A DNA stretch of 13,028 nt from an uncultured beta proteobacterium (lineage in GTDB: Bacteria > Pseudomonadota > Gammaproteobacteria > Burkholderiales > Burkholderiaceae_C). Of this stretch, positions 1-7,725 are shown one piece after another. How positions within the stretch are numbered: the stretch's first letter is position 1; each line of letters begins with the position of its first letter. The stretch spans positions 1 through 13,028 of the forward strand of contig CAIWRE010000017.1 in the NCBI GenBank assembly GCA_903914985.1, given 5' to 3'. The notes beneath the pieces were generated by a model that had not been told where the DNA came from, ran no database searches, and saw only the letters and a list, made by a program, of their open reading frames with translations. Made by a program: the position numbers and the translations under genes.

Positions 1-95
1 CCAAGCACGCTCAAGAGTCCATCTTGGCTGCTATTGTTCGAAGGGGATTGGGCTTTTCGAGCGCTTGGGCGGGCTGGTTTATTGGAAAGCCTACC

Positions 96-122
96 ATTGT
101 AACCCAGCGTCTTTTCGGTCTA
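96..122 (-). promoter_or_regulatory. Possible sigma-70 promoter reading off the left edge
   Basis: On the minus strand, TAGACC (117-122, overlapping the methyltransferase stop) and TACAAT (96-101) are separated by 15 bp. TACAAT matches five of six bases of the -10 consensus; the -35 match is four of six and the spacer is short. The remaining 95 bp to the left edge contain no gene that I can support and no terminator. The site would serve a gene beyond the window. The evidence is weak and based on hexamers alone. Confidence 0.3.
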
Positions 123-893
123 AGACCTTCCAATGGCGCTGCTGTGCAGGCAAATCGCCGCCGCGGCGGCCACGTTCAAAGACTCTTCCCCACCCGGCTG
201 ACCGATGCGCACCTGGAACTGTGCACGGTCCAAAAGGCTTTGCCGCACGCCCTGCCCTTCGTGGCCCAGAACCCACGCGCAGGGAAACGGCAGTCGCGCC
301 TCCTGAATAAATTGCCCCAAGTGCGAGCTTGTTACCACCAAAGGCATTTCCAGCGCATCCAATTCGGCCTCGACACGGCCTTCATGCAATAACAAGCCGA
401 AGTGCGCCCCCATGCCGGCACGCAGCACCTTGGGCGACCACAGAGCGGCAGTTTCCTGAAGCGCCACCACTTGCTTGAAGCCAAAAGCCGCGGCGCTGCG
501 CAAGATCGAACCCACATTTCCCGCGTCTTGCACGCGGTCCAGGATCACGCTCGGGAGTTGCGGATCCAGCGCCGTCACCCCGGGCAGATCAAGCACAAAG
601 CCCATTTTGGCCGGCGATTCCAGGCCGCTGATTTCTGAAAAAAGTGCGTCCGGCACCACCACGTTCTTCGCTGCTGCGTGCTCCCAGGCGGCCCCGGTCT
701 GAGACCAAAAAGACTGGGCAAACACAGCAATCGAGGGTCGCAGACCGCGCTGCAATGACGCACCGCACAAATGGTCGCCCTCCACCCAAAAACGCCCCGT
801 CTTGCGGTACGCAGTATTGCCCTGAGCCAGTTTGCGCAATTCTTTGAGCAGAGGGTTGTCGCGCGAGGCGATCATGTGTGCGGAGCTTGTCAT
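120..893 (-). CDS. TrmH/SpoU-family RNA 2'-O-ribose methyltransferase
   Basis: A SPOUT-superfamily enzyme that transfers methyl from S-adenosylmethionine to a ribose 2'-OH in tRNA or rRNA. From the ATG at 893 it is 257 aa. An N-terminal RNA substrate-binding domain (about 8-100) includes SRDNPLLKELRKL and GRFWVEGDHL. The knotted catalytic domain follows, with motif 1 at about 118-138 (LDRVQDAGNVGSILRSAAAFG, with conserved Asn and Arg), motif 2 VLGHEGQGV (208-216) and motif 3 ESLNVAAAAAICL (237-249). All three motifs are intact, so it should be active. The substrate cannot be read from sequence; RlmB-like 23S rRNA or TrmH-like tRNA activity are both possible, so no symbol is given. The start overlaps the rnhB stop as ATGA; an upstream in-frame start at 938 lies inside rnhB. 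A gene of this family after rnhB fits Burkholderiales clusters. Confidence 0.93.
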   Translation of the reverse strand: MTSSAHMIASRDNPLLKELRKLAQGNTAYRKTGRFWVEGDHLCGASLQRGLRPSIAVFAQSFWSQTGAAWEHAAAKNVVVPDALFSEISGLESPAKMGFVLDLPGVTALDPQLPSVILDRVQDAGNVGSILRSAAAFGFKQVVALQETAALWSPKVLRAGMGAHFGLLLHEGRVEAELDALEMPLVVTSSHLGQFIQEARLPFPCAWVLGHEGQGVRQSLLDRAQFQVRIGQPGGEESLNVAAAAAICLHSSAIGRS

Positions 894-1498
894 AGCAAAT
901 CTGACACCGGTTTGAAGGTCCGGCGGTGTTGGGGGCATGGGCCGTGCAGACGCAATGCTGCCAGGTGGTCGGCCGTACCATAGCCCTTGTGCTGGTCAAA
1001 GCCATATTGTGGAAAGTGCTGGTGGTACTCCTGACACCAGCGGTCGCGGCTGACTTTGGCCAAGATGGATGCTGCAGAAATCGCCGGCACTTTGTCATCG
1101 CCTTTCACGATGGCTTCGGCACGGATGTCCAAGACCGGCAAGCGGTTGCCGTCCACCAACACCAGTTTGGGCGGCAAGCGCAGACCCATCACCGCCCGAC
1201 GCATCGCCAGCAATGTGGCCTGCAAAATATTGAGCGCGTCAATTTCTTCAACACTGGCCTGTGCAATCGAGCAGCAAAGAGCTTTGGCACGGATTTCATC
1301 GAACAATGCTTCGCGTCGGCGCGGGCTGATTTTTTTGGAGTCTCCAAGGCCCACGATGGGCCTGCGGTCGTCCAGAATCACCGCCGCCGCCATCACCGGG
1401 CCAGCTAGCGGACCGCGCCCGGCCTCATCCACGCCAGCGACCAAACCGCCAACGTCCCATGCCAAGCTCGCTTGAAAGGAATGAGACGACTTAGGCAT
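890..1498 (-). CDS. rnhB: Ribonuclease HII
   Basis: RNase HII cleaves RNA in RNA-DNA hybrids and nicks 5' of single ribonucleotides in DNA, starting ribonucleotide excision repair. From the ATG at 1498 the protein is 202 aa, the normal size. It contains GVDEAGRGPLAGPV (22-35) with the first two acidic catalytic residues (Asp24, Glu25), LVDGN with Asp116, and KGDDKVPAISAASILAKVSRD with Asp134. Together these make the DEDD active site. The helical end contains YGFDQHKGYGTADH. The ATG at 1498 gives a normal N-terminus and has GAAGG 8 nt upstream; it overlaps the end of lpxB by 8 nt. The frame continues upstream through lpxB but is not protein-like there. The stop overlaps the next start as ATGA. 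In E. coli rnhB also follows lpxB. Confidence 0.97.
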   Translation of the reverse strand: MPKSSHSFQASLAWDVGGLVAGVDEAGRGPLAGPVMAAAVILDDRRPIVGLGDSKKISPRRREALFDEIRAKALCCSIAQASVEEIDALNILQATLLAMRRAVMGLRLPPKLVLVDGNRLPVLDIRAEAIVKGDDKVPAISAASILAKVSRDRWCQEYHQHFPQYGFDQHKGYGTADHLAALRLHGPCPQHRRTFKPVSDLL

Positions 1499-2672
1499 TG
1501 AGCACACCTTCAATGGCTTGCGTGGCCAGCGCTGCCGTATCGCGGCGCAAGCTGTCGTGCAGATCCGTAAACCGTAACTCCAGCGCTTGAATTTTTTCCG
1601 GGTGATGGTGCTTGGCATCCAACACTTCCAGGGCGGCTTGTGACAGCGCATCGGCGGTTGCCGCATCTTGCAAAAATTCGGGCACCACAAACTCTTCGCA
1701 CAAGATGTTGGGCAGACCCACCCAGGGTTGCAGGCGCTTTCCCCGCATCAGGCGCCACGACAGCGCAGACATGCGATAGGCGATCACCATGGGGCGCTTG
1801 AACAATGCAGCCTCCAGAGTCGCCGTGCCGCTGGCAATCAATGTGACGTCGCACGCAGCCAACACCGCGTGAGATTGGCCAGCGACGATCTGGACAAAGT
1901 CAGCCATACCGCTGTGCCGGGCTGCTGCTTCAATGTGGGCTTGCAGGCCCGGTACGGCAGGTACGACAAATTTGACTTTCGGCCTCAGCGCGCGCATGCG
2001 CGCAGCCGCCTCAAAAAACCGGCGCGCCAAATGTTGAATTTCAGACTTGCGACTGCCCGGCAGCAGTGCCACCACGTCATCGTCCTGTGACAAGCCCAAT
2101 AAATTGCGGGCGGCCGCACGGTCCGGCACTCGGGGAATGACCTGCGCCAACGGGTGACCTACGTAAGTCGCGGAAATTCCGTGTCGCGCCAGCAGCGCAG
2201 GCTCGAACGGAAAAATACACAGCACATGGTCCGCACTGCGGCGGATGGCGTCAAGGCGGTGCGCCCGCCAGGCCCAGACCGACGGGCAGACAAAGTGCAC
2301 TGTCTTGACGCCTTGCTTGCGCAAATTTTCTTCCAGCTGCAAATTGAAATCCGGCGCATCCACGCCGATAAAAAGCTGCGGCTTTTCAACCGTGAGACGC
2401 TGCAAGAGTTGCTTGCGTATGCCCACGATTTCGCGGTACCGCAGCAGCACGTCCAAGCCGAAACCATGCACAGACAATTTTTCGTGCGGCCACCAGGCCT
2501 CAAAGGCATGAGCCGCCATGCGCGGGCCGCCAATACCGACCGCATGCAGGTCCGGCCAACGCTGTCGCATCGCTGCGAGCAGAAGTCCGGCCAGCAAATC
2601 ACCCGAGGTCTCTCCTGCCACCATCGCCACAAAGGGCGATGCTTTTCCTTGCACAGAACTCGGTGGCGTCAA
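1491..2672 (-). CDS. lpxB: Lipid A disaccharide synthase
   Basis: LpxB is a GT19-family glycosyltransferase. It joins UDP-2,3-diacylglucosamine and lipid X into the β-1',6-linked disaccharide of lipid A at the inner face of the membrane. The protein is up to 393 aa. Motifs are VAGETSGD (18-25), FIGVDAPDFNLQLE (101-114) with its conserved Asp, CPSVWAW (129-135), VGHPL (171-175), LLPGSRKSEI (203-212) and a later IASGTATLEAAL block in the donor-binding half. The start is uncertain. A TTG at 2672 overlaps the lpxA stop as TTGA, while a GTG at 2654 gives an N-terminus with the same spacing to VAGE as in E. coli. Neither has a strong ribosome binding site. The stop is overlapped by 8 nt by rnhB. 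LpxH and LpxK, needed for the complete pathway, are not in the window. Confidence 0.95.
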   Translation of the reverse strand: MTPPSSVQGKASPFVAMVAGETSGDLLAGLLLAAMRQRWPDLHAVGIGGPRMAAHAFEAWWPHEKLSVHGFGLDVLLRYREIVGIRKQLLQRLTVEKPQLFIGVDAPDFNLQLEENLRKQGVKTVHFVCPSVWAWRAHRLDAIRRSADHVLCIFPFEPALLARHGISATYVGHPLAQVIPRVPDRAAARNLLGLSQDDDVVALLPGSRKSEIQHLARRFFEAAARMRALRPKVKFVVPAVPGLQAHIEAAARHSGMADFVQIVAGQSHAVLAACDVTLIASGTATLEAALFKRPMVIAYRMSALSWRLMRGKRLQPWVGLPNILCEEFVVPEFLQDAATADALSQAALEVLDAKHHHPEKIQALELRFTDLHDSLRRDTAALATQAIEGVLNA

Positions 2673-3463
2673 CGCACAATGCCGCGCTGCGGCGAAGTGT
2701 GGCGCAAAAATTCCACCATCATCTCCACGTCCGGTGCGGTCTCAGCGTGTGTGGCGGGCAAGGCAGCAATCTGTGCCTGGGCCCGCTCCAGGGTGAGGTC
2801 TTCGCGGTACAAGGCCTTGTGCATGGCCTTCACACCGGCAATGCGCGCAGCGGAAAAGCCCCTGCGGCGAAGCCCTTCGAAATTCATAGAGCGTGCCGCC
2901 GCCGGTTGGCCTTGGCACATCACAAAAGGAGGTAGATCGGCAAACAGTAAAGAGCACATGGCAGTCATGCTGTGGGCGCCCAGGCGTACAAACTGGTGAA
3001 CCACCGTAAAGCCACCGAGAATCACCCAATCGCCCACTACCACATGGCCCGCAAGCTGCGAGTTGTTGGCAAAGATGGTGTGATTACCGACCTCGCAGTC
3101 GTGGGCCAAATGCACATAGGCCATGATCCAGTTGTCGTCTCCGACGCGGGTAACGCCCTTATCACCGGGCGAGCCGATGTTGAACGTACAAAACTCCCGG
3201 ATGGTGTTGCGGTCGCCAATCACCAGTTCACAGGGCTCGCCCGCGTACTTCTTGTCCTGCGGGACCGCTCCCAGCGAATTGAACTGAAAAATGCGGTTGT
3301 CACGCCCAATGGTGGTGTGGCCTTCAATCACGCAATGCGCACCGATGGTCGTACCTGCGCCCACTTTGACATGCGGACCAATGACCGTGTAGGGACCGAC
3401 AGCCACTGACGGGTCGAGCTCTGCACCCGCCTCAATGACCGCGGTAGGGTGAATCAGCGGCAT
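2669..3463 (-). CDS. lpxA: UDP-N-acetylglucosamine acyltransferase
   Basis: LpxA transfers a 3-hydroxyacyl chain from ACP to the 3-OH of UDP-GlcNAc, the first step of lipid A synthesis. The protein is 264 aa. It has a left-handed β-helix of hexapeptide repeats (from IHPTAVIEAGAELDPSVAVG to about 190) and a C-terminal helical domain beginning NFEGLRRRGFS. The catalytic His is in HLAHDCEVGN (His121). Position 169, matching E. coli Gly173 in the acyl-chain ruler, is Met (segment GAHSMTAMCSLL). Pseudomonas aeruginosa LpxA also has Met there and uses C10 chains. The ATG at 3463 is chosen because it gives the family N-terminus MPLIHPTAVI; the upstream in-frame start at 3487 lies inside fabZ. The gene begins 1 bp after the fabZ stop, and its TGA overlaps the probable lpxB start. 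Confidence 0.97.
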   Translation of the reverse strand: MPLIHPTAVIEAGAELDPSVAVGPYTVIGPHVKVGAGTTIGAHCVIEGHTTIGRDNRIFQFNSLGAVPQDKKYAGEPCELVIGDRNTIREFCTFNIGSPGDKGVTRVGDDNWIMAYVHLAHDCEVGNHTIFANNSQLAGHVVVGDWVILGGFTVVHQFVRLGAHSMTAMCSLLFADLPPFVMCQGQPAAARSMNFEGLRRRGFSAARIAGVKAMHKALYREDLTLERAQAQIAALPATHAETAPDVEMMVEFLRHTSPQRGIVR

Positions 3464-3464
3464 A

Positions 3465-3914
3465 TCAGGCCCCAGCTTCGATAGCACGCATTGCGCAGGT
3501 CAGCTCGGCTTCAACAGCCGTTTCGCCCGCCACGCTGGCGCGGGTTTTGAACTTGAAAATACCCGCTTTCATGCGCAACAACTCCACTTCCAGAATCAAC
3601 TGGTCGCCCGGCTCCACCGGGCGCTTGAAGCGCGCGCCGTCTATTCCGGCGAAGTAATACACCGTCTCGTCATTGGGTGAGGTATCCAATGCATCAAACG
3701 CCAACAAAGCCGCGGCTTGGGCCAGGGCTTCCAGCATCAGCACGCCGGGCATGACCGGGCGATGCGGAAAATGGCCTTCAAAAAACGGCTCGTTCATGGT
3801 GACGTTTTTCAGGGCCTTGATCGTCTTGCCTTTGTCCAGCTCAAGCACGCGATCCACCAGCAAAAACGGATAACGGTGCGGCAGTTGTTTCAAAATTTGA
3901 TGGATGTTCATCAT
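3465..3914 (-). CDS. fabZ: 3-hydroxyacyl-ACP dehydratase FabZ
   Basis: FabZ dehydrates 3-hydroxyacyl-ACP to trans-2-enoyl-ACP in fatty-acid elongation. It competes with LpxA and LpxD for the same 3-hydroxyacyl-ACP pool, which explains its place inside the lipid A gene block. The protein is 149 aa, the usual size. The opening MMNIHQILKQLPHRYPFLLVDRV is followed by the hot-dog-fold active site EGHFPHRPVMPGVLMLEALAQ, with catalytic His48 and Glu62. The start may be the ATG at 3914 or the one directly after it at 3911; both give plausible proteins and the family often begins with Met-Met or Met-Asp. It sits 2 bp after lpxD and 1 bp before lpxA, so expression of all three is almost certainly linked. 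Confidence 0.97.
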   Translation of the reverse strand: MMNIHQILKQLPHRYPFLLVDRVLELDKGKTIKALKNVTMNEPFFEGHFPHRPVMPGVLMLEALAQAAALLAFDALDTSPNDETVYYFAGIDGARFKRPVEPGDQLILEVELLRMKAGIFKFKTRASVAGETAVEAELTCAMRAIEAGA

Positions 3915-3916
3915 GA

Positions 3917-4897
3917 TCAGGTACCACTTTCTAATTTTTTGATGCGCTCGCGCAAGGTGTGCAACTGTTTCACAGTGGCGGCGTTGCGCTCCCAGGCGGC
4001 GTTGTCGTCCAGCGGGAAAAAGCCAGTGTACTGCCCTGGTTTCTTGATCGATTTACTCACGACCGTTGCCGCAGAAATATGTACATGGTCCGCAATCTGC
4101 AGGTGACCGAGTACCACGGCGCCTCCACCGATCGTGCACTGCGCGCCTATCGTGGCGCTCCCCGCAATACCGGCGCAACCGGCAATCGCGGTATTTCGGC
4201 CGATGCGAACGTTGTGCCCGACCTGAATCAGGTTGTCCAGCTTGACTCCGTCCTCGATCACCGTGTCCTGCAAGGCCCCACGGTCTATGCAAGTGTTAGC
4301 GCCAATCTCCACGTCATCGCCGATCCGAACAGCGCCGAGCTGCTCAATTTTTTCCCAGCGTTCGCCATTGGGCGCAAAGCCAAATCCATCGGCACCGATA
4401 ACGACGCCGCTGTGCAGCAAGCACCGCACACCGATCACACAATCTTCACCGACCGTCACGCGGGACTTGAGTTCGGTGTCCGCGCCAATTTTCGCACCAC
4501 GCTCCACCACGCACAATGCGCCAATGCGGGCCGTTGGGTGCACTTTGGCTTCCGGGTCAATGACGGCGGACGGGTGGATGGCAACCGAATTGCGGGGCCG
4601 CGCGTCGCGAAGATGCGTCCGCCACAGTTGGGTCAACCTGGCGAAGTACAAATAGGGTTGATCGGTGACGATGCAAGCTCCACGCTGTTGGGCCGCCTCC
4701 AGCAGCGCTGGAGACACAATCACACAAGCAGCTTTGGATCCGGCGAGTTGTTGCTGGTACCGGGGATTGCTCACGAAGCTCATGTCGCTTTCCAGCGCAG
4801 ACTCCAGCGGCGCCAGACCACCAATGATCTGGCCGCCGTCCCCGTGCAACTCGCCCCCTAGGGCAGCAACGATGGCTGCGAGCCTTAGTTCAGACAC
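3917..4897 (-). CDS. lpxD: UDP-3-O-(3-hydroxyacyl)glucosamine N-acyltransferase
   Basis: LpxD adds the second 3-hydroxyacyl chain, from acyl-ACP, to the 2-amino group of UDP-3-O-acylglucosamine, the third step of lipid A synthesis in the cytoplasm. The protein is 326 aa. It has an N-terminal uridine-binding domain (about 1-100), then a left-handed β-helix of hexapeptide repeats (about 105-285) and a short C-terminal helix. The motif IGADGFGFAPNG is at 167-178, and QVGHNVRIG holds the likely catalytic His at 228. The start is a GTG at 4897. It gives MSELRLAAIVAALGGELHGD, the normal family opening, and no nearby ATG does better. The ribosome binding site is weak. The TGA is separated from the fabZ ATG by 2 bp, so the pair is probably coupled. 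All core residues that I can check are present. Confidence 0.96.
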   Translation of the reverse strand: MSELRLAAIVAALGGELHGDGGQIIGGLAPLESALESDMSFVSNPRYQQQLAGSKAACVIVSPALLEAAQQRGACIVTDQPYLYFARLTQLWRTHLRDARPRNSVAIHPSAVIDPEAKVHPTARIGALCVVERGAKIGADTELKSRVTVGEDCVIGVRCLLHSGVVIGADGFGFAPNGERWEKIEQLGAVRIGDDVEIGANTCIDRGALQDTVIEDGVKLDNLIQVGHNVRIGRNTAIAGCAGIAGSATIGAQCTIGGGAVVLGHLQIADHVHISAATVVSKSIKKPGQYTGFFPLDDNAAWERNAATVKQLHTLRERIKKLESGT

Positions 4898-4918
4898 GCA
4901 AAGGCCCGGTCTGCCAGC

Positions 4919-5428
4919 CTATTTCCCGGCAGCGTTAAGAATTTTGAGAACTTTGTCCGTAATGTCATGGCGGCTGTTGCTGTAAACAACCTCTTGAATC
5001 ACGAGGTCGTACTTCTCGTCTTCGGCCACTTTCTTCACCGCTTTGTTGGCCTTTTCCAGGACTTGCTGCAGCTCTTCGTTACGCCGACCGTTCAAATCTT
5101 CCTGGTATTCGCGCTGTTTTCTCTGGAAGTCGCGGTTCAACTCGGCGCCTTCTTTTTGGCGGCTGGCGCGCTGTGATTCGGTCAAGGTGGGTGCATCACG
5201 CTCAAATTTTTCGCTGAACGTTTTCAAGGCCGTCTGCAAATCGGCCAATTCTTTCCCCCGCTTGGAAAATTCTTGCTCCAGCTTGGCCTGCGCCGACTTG
5301 GCAATTGCGGACTCCGTGGTGATCCGCTGGGTGTTGACATAGCCGATTTTTGAATCCTGCGCCATCGCACCTTGCGTCACGCCAGACACCAGCAGGACCG
5401 CAGTAGCCAGTAAAAGAGATATTTTCAT
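4919..5428 (-). CDS. skp: Periplasmic chaperone Skp (OmpH family)
   Basis: Skp is a trimeric periplasmic holdase that carries unfolded outer-membrane proteins to BAM. The protein is 169 aa and begins with a signal peptide (MKISLLLATAVLLVSG, probable cleavage after GAMA near residue 23). The mature start, QDSKIGYVNTQRI, is typical of OmpH proteins. The middle is highly charged and helical (roughly 45-135, rich in Lys, Glu, Arg and Gln), matching the long coiled tentacles of Skp. The C-terminus returns to β structure (YDLVIQEVVYSN) and ends with KVLKILNAAGK. The start ATG overlaps the bamA stop by one base, so it is probably translated by ribosomes finishing bamA. lpxD follows after 21 bp. The coiled-coil composition alone would not identify it; the context and the N-terminal block do. 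Confidence 0.94.
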   Translation of the reverse strand: MKISLLLATAVLLVSGVTQGAMAQDSKIGYVNTQRITTESAIAKSAQAKLEQEFSKRGKELADLQTALKTFSEKFERDAPTLTESQRASRQKEGAELNRDFQRKQREYQEDLNGRRNEELQQVLEKANKAVKKVAEDEKYDLVIQEVVYSNSRHDITDKVLKILNAAGK

Positions 5429-7725
5429 TAGAAAGAAGATCCGATTTGGAATTGCAGGGTTTGCATTTTATCCCCATCAAACTTGCTCAAGGGACGGGCG
5501 ACAGCGATCCGGAGCGGGCCGACCGGCGAAATCCAGCTGATGCCCACACCGACTGAACTGCGCAAGTCACCCAAAGCGATCATTTCGTCGGGACCATAGA
5601 TACCGCCGGCGTCAAAAAACCCGTACATCCGAAGGGTCCGATCATTACCCCCGCCGGGCAATGGCGAAAGCAGTTCTGCGTTGAATGTCACTTTTTTTGC
5701 ACCACCGGTGGCGACGGAGCCCTCAGACCGCTGGTTCCCAGTTGTCAGGCTTCCCTGCTCAAAACCCCGCACGGAACCCAATCCTCCCGAGTAGTAATTT
5801 TTGAAGAGGGGATAGGTCTGTCCTGCCGTCGAAGCACCCCAAGATATCTCGCCGTTTAAAGCCAGCGTGACTTTTTTGGTCAAGGGGAAATACTGTTGCA
5901 GCTGGGTTGTTGCACGGGCATAAAGCAATTCTCCGGCTACGCTCCATTCACCGTTGGCGCGAACGAGGCGCCCTGAACTTGGAACCAGTCCACTGTCTCG
6001 CGTATCCCGAGCCCATCCAACCGTTAAGGGCACCGCTGTCGTCTTGTAGCCAAATTGGTCTGCAAAATCACTGTACGCGGTAGGAAGAAGGGTTCCGGGC
6101 ACGATGGTGGTGTTATCCGCACCAAGGCCGAAAAAAACCGTATCTGTTTCCGTAAAGGGAACACCAAACCTGACACTGGCACCCATCGTCACCAGTGAAT
6201 AGCTCGACGTATCTACATAGGGTTTTGAAGTTCTTTGGTAAACGTCAATCGTTCTGGAGACGCCATCATCCGTGAAATAGGGGTTGGTGGTGTTGAAGAC
6301 CAGTGTACGGTTGAGTTTGCTGGTGTTGACTTCAACGCCCAATGAATTGCCCGATCCAAAGGCGTTGTCCTGCTTGAAGCCAAACTGCAATCCCAAGCCA
6401 TCTGCACTGGAAACGCCTGCACCGAGGCTCAAACTGCCGGTCGGCTTTTCGGAGACCGTTATCACCAAGTCCACTTGGTCGGGCATACCTGCGACCTCCT
6501 GGGTATCAATTGAAACGTCCTTAAAGTACCCCAAGCGGTCAACGCGGTTTCGGGACTGGCGGATCTTGTCGCCGTCGTACCAAGCCGCTTCGAGTTGGCG
6601 GAACTCACGCCGTATCACCTCATCCCGGGTGCGGTCGTTGCCCGCCACATTGATACGCCGAACGTAGACGCGGCGCGACGGTTCGGCCTTAAACGTGATC
6701 TCCACACGATTGGTCAGTCGATCAACCGAATTGGCAGGCTCTACCTGCGCAAATGCAAAACCGAAATTGGCATAAAAATCGGTAAACGCTTTGACCGTTT
6801 GTGCGACTTCATTGGCGTTATACGGCTCGCCTGCCCGCACTGCCACCAAAGACTGAAACTCGGCTTCTTTGTCCAACAAATTGCCAGCCAGCTTGACCTT
6901 GGAAACAACAAAGCGTTCACCCTCGGTGATGTTGATGGTGATGCTGATGTCTTGCTTGTTGGGCGAAATCACGACTTGGGTCGAATCCACGGTGAATTCA
7001 AGATATCCGCGTGACAGGTAATACGAACGAAGCGTTTCGACATCCGCATTGAGCTTGCTGCGTACATAGCGGTCGGACTTGGTGTACCAGCTCAACCATC
7101 CTCCGGTATCCGAGTCAAACAGACCGCGCAACGTACCGTCGTCAAAGGCCTTGTTGCCCACAATCCGTATTTCTTTGATCTTGGCGGTGTCGCCTTCGCT
7201 GACCGCAAAACTCAAGTTCACCCGGTTGCGTTCAATCGGCGTAACGGTAGTGACGACTTCGGCCGCGTACATGCTCCGGTTGATGTATTGACGCTTTAGC
7301 TCTTGCTCAGCCTTGTCCGCCAACGCTTTGTCAAATGGCCGACCGTCGGCAAGGCCAATGTCCTTGAGCGCTTTGATCAACACATCTTTGTCGAATTCCT
7401 TGGTTCCCGTGAATGTCACCTCTGCCACTGTGGGACGCTCCTGCACGACGACGATCAGTACCCGGCCATCAACTTCAATCCGCACGTCGTTGAACAAACC
7501 AAGCCCAAAGAGTGCCTTGATCGATGCTGCGGCCTTGTCGTCACTGTAGGTATCGCCGACGCGCACTGGAATGGAGCCAAAAACCGTCCCCGCCTCGACC
7601 CGCTGCAAACCTTCCACACGAATATCCTCCACCTTAAACGGTGCAACAGCCCAAGCACTATGGGCCAGTGACAACGCAAAAAAGAGAGCAAGCAGGCGCA
7701 AGAAGTGCATAAACGCAAGGGACAT
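5428..7725 (-). CDS. bamA: Outer-membrane protein assembly factor BamA
   Basis: BamA is the Omp85-family core of the BAM complex, which folds and inserts β-barrel proteins into the outer membrane. From the ATG at 7725 the protein is 765 aa. It has a signal peptide (hydrophobic stretch, then AHSAWA, with cleavage near residue 26) and five POTRA repeats over about 29-425, the first opening with FKVEDIRVEGLQRVEAG. A C-terminal 16-strand barrel runs from about 428. The invariant VRGF of loop L6 is at 652-655, and the protein ends LQFQIGSSF with the terminal Phe of the β-signal. The ATG is preferred over the in-frame GTG at 7758 because of the AAGG site and the compact signal peptide; a second ATG at 7710 is also possible. 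The TAA shares one base with the skp ATG (TAATG). The usual upstream partner rseP is absent. Confidence 0.97.
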   Translation of the reverse strand: MSLAFMHFLRLLALFFALSLAHSAWAVAPFKVEDIRVEGLQRVEAGTVFGSIPVRVGDTYSDDKAAASIKALFGLGLFNDVRIEVDGRVLIVVVQERPTVAEVTFTGTKEFDKDVLIKALKDIGLADGRPFDKALADKAEQELKRQYINRSMYAAEVVTTVTPIERNRVNLSFAVSEGDTAKIKEIRIVGNKAFDDGTLRGLFDSDTGGWLSWYTKSDRYVRSKLNADVETLRSYYLSRGYLEFTVDSTQVVISPNKQDISITINITEGERFVVSKVKLAGNLLDKEAEFQSLVAVRAGEPYNANEVAQTVKAFTDFYANFGFAFAQVEPANSVDRLTNRVEITFKAEPSRRVYVRRINVAGNDRTRDEVIRREFRQLEAAWYDGDKIRQSRNRVDRLGYFKDVSIDTQEVAGMPDQVDLVITVSEKPTGSLSLGAGVSSADGLGLQFGFKQDNAFGSGNSLGVEVNTSKLNRTLVFNTTNPYFTDDGVSRTIDVYQRTSKPYVDTSSYSLVTMGASVRFGVPFTETDTVFFGLGADNTTIVPGTLLPTAYSDFADQFGYKTTAVPLTVGWARDTRDSGLVPSSGRLVRANGEWSVAGELLYARATTQLQQYFPLTKKVTLALNGEISWGASTAGQTYPLFKNYYSGGLGSVRGFEQGSLTTGNQRSEGSVATGGAKKVTFNAELLSPLPGGGNDRTLRMYGFFDAGGIYGPDEMIALGDLRSSVGVGISWISPVGPLRIAVARPLSKFDGDKMQTLQFQIGSSF

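Noticed and set aside
1..95. Start of a further gene at the left edge on the minus strand
   Set aside because: The only ATG-started frame ends at a TGA within the window, and no family N-terminus is readable. By analogy with relatives a ppsR or ppsA gene might lie beyond, but nothing here shows it.
2154..2999. 281-codon open frame on the plus strand across lpxB and lpxA
   Set aside because: It is antisense to two overlapping real genes and very Arg-rich, with no domain. It is a shadow.
3959..4861. 300-codon open frame on the plus strand across lpxD
   Set aside because: It is an antisense shadow of the hexapeptide-repeat coding sequence, with no protein family features.
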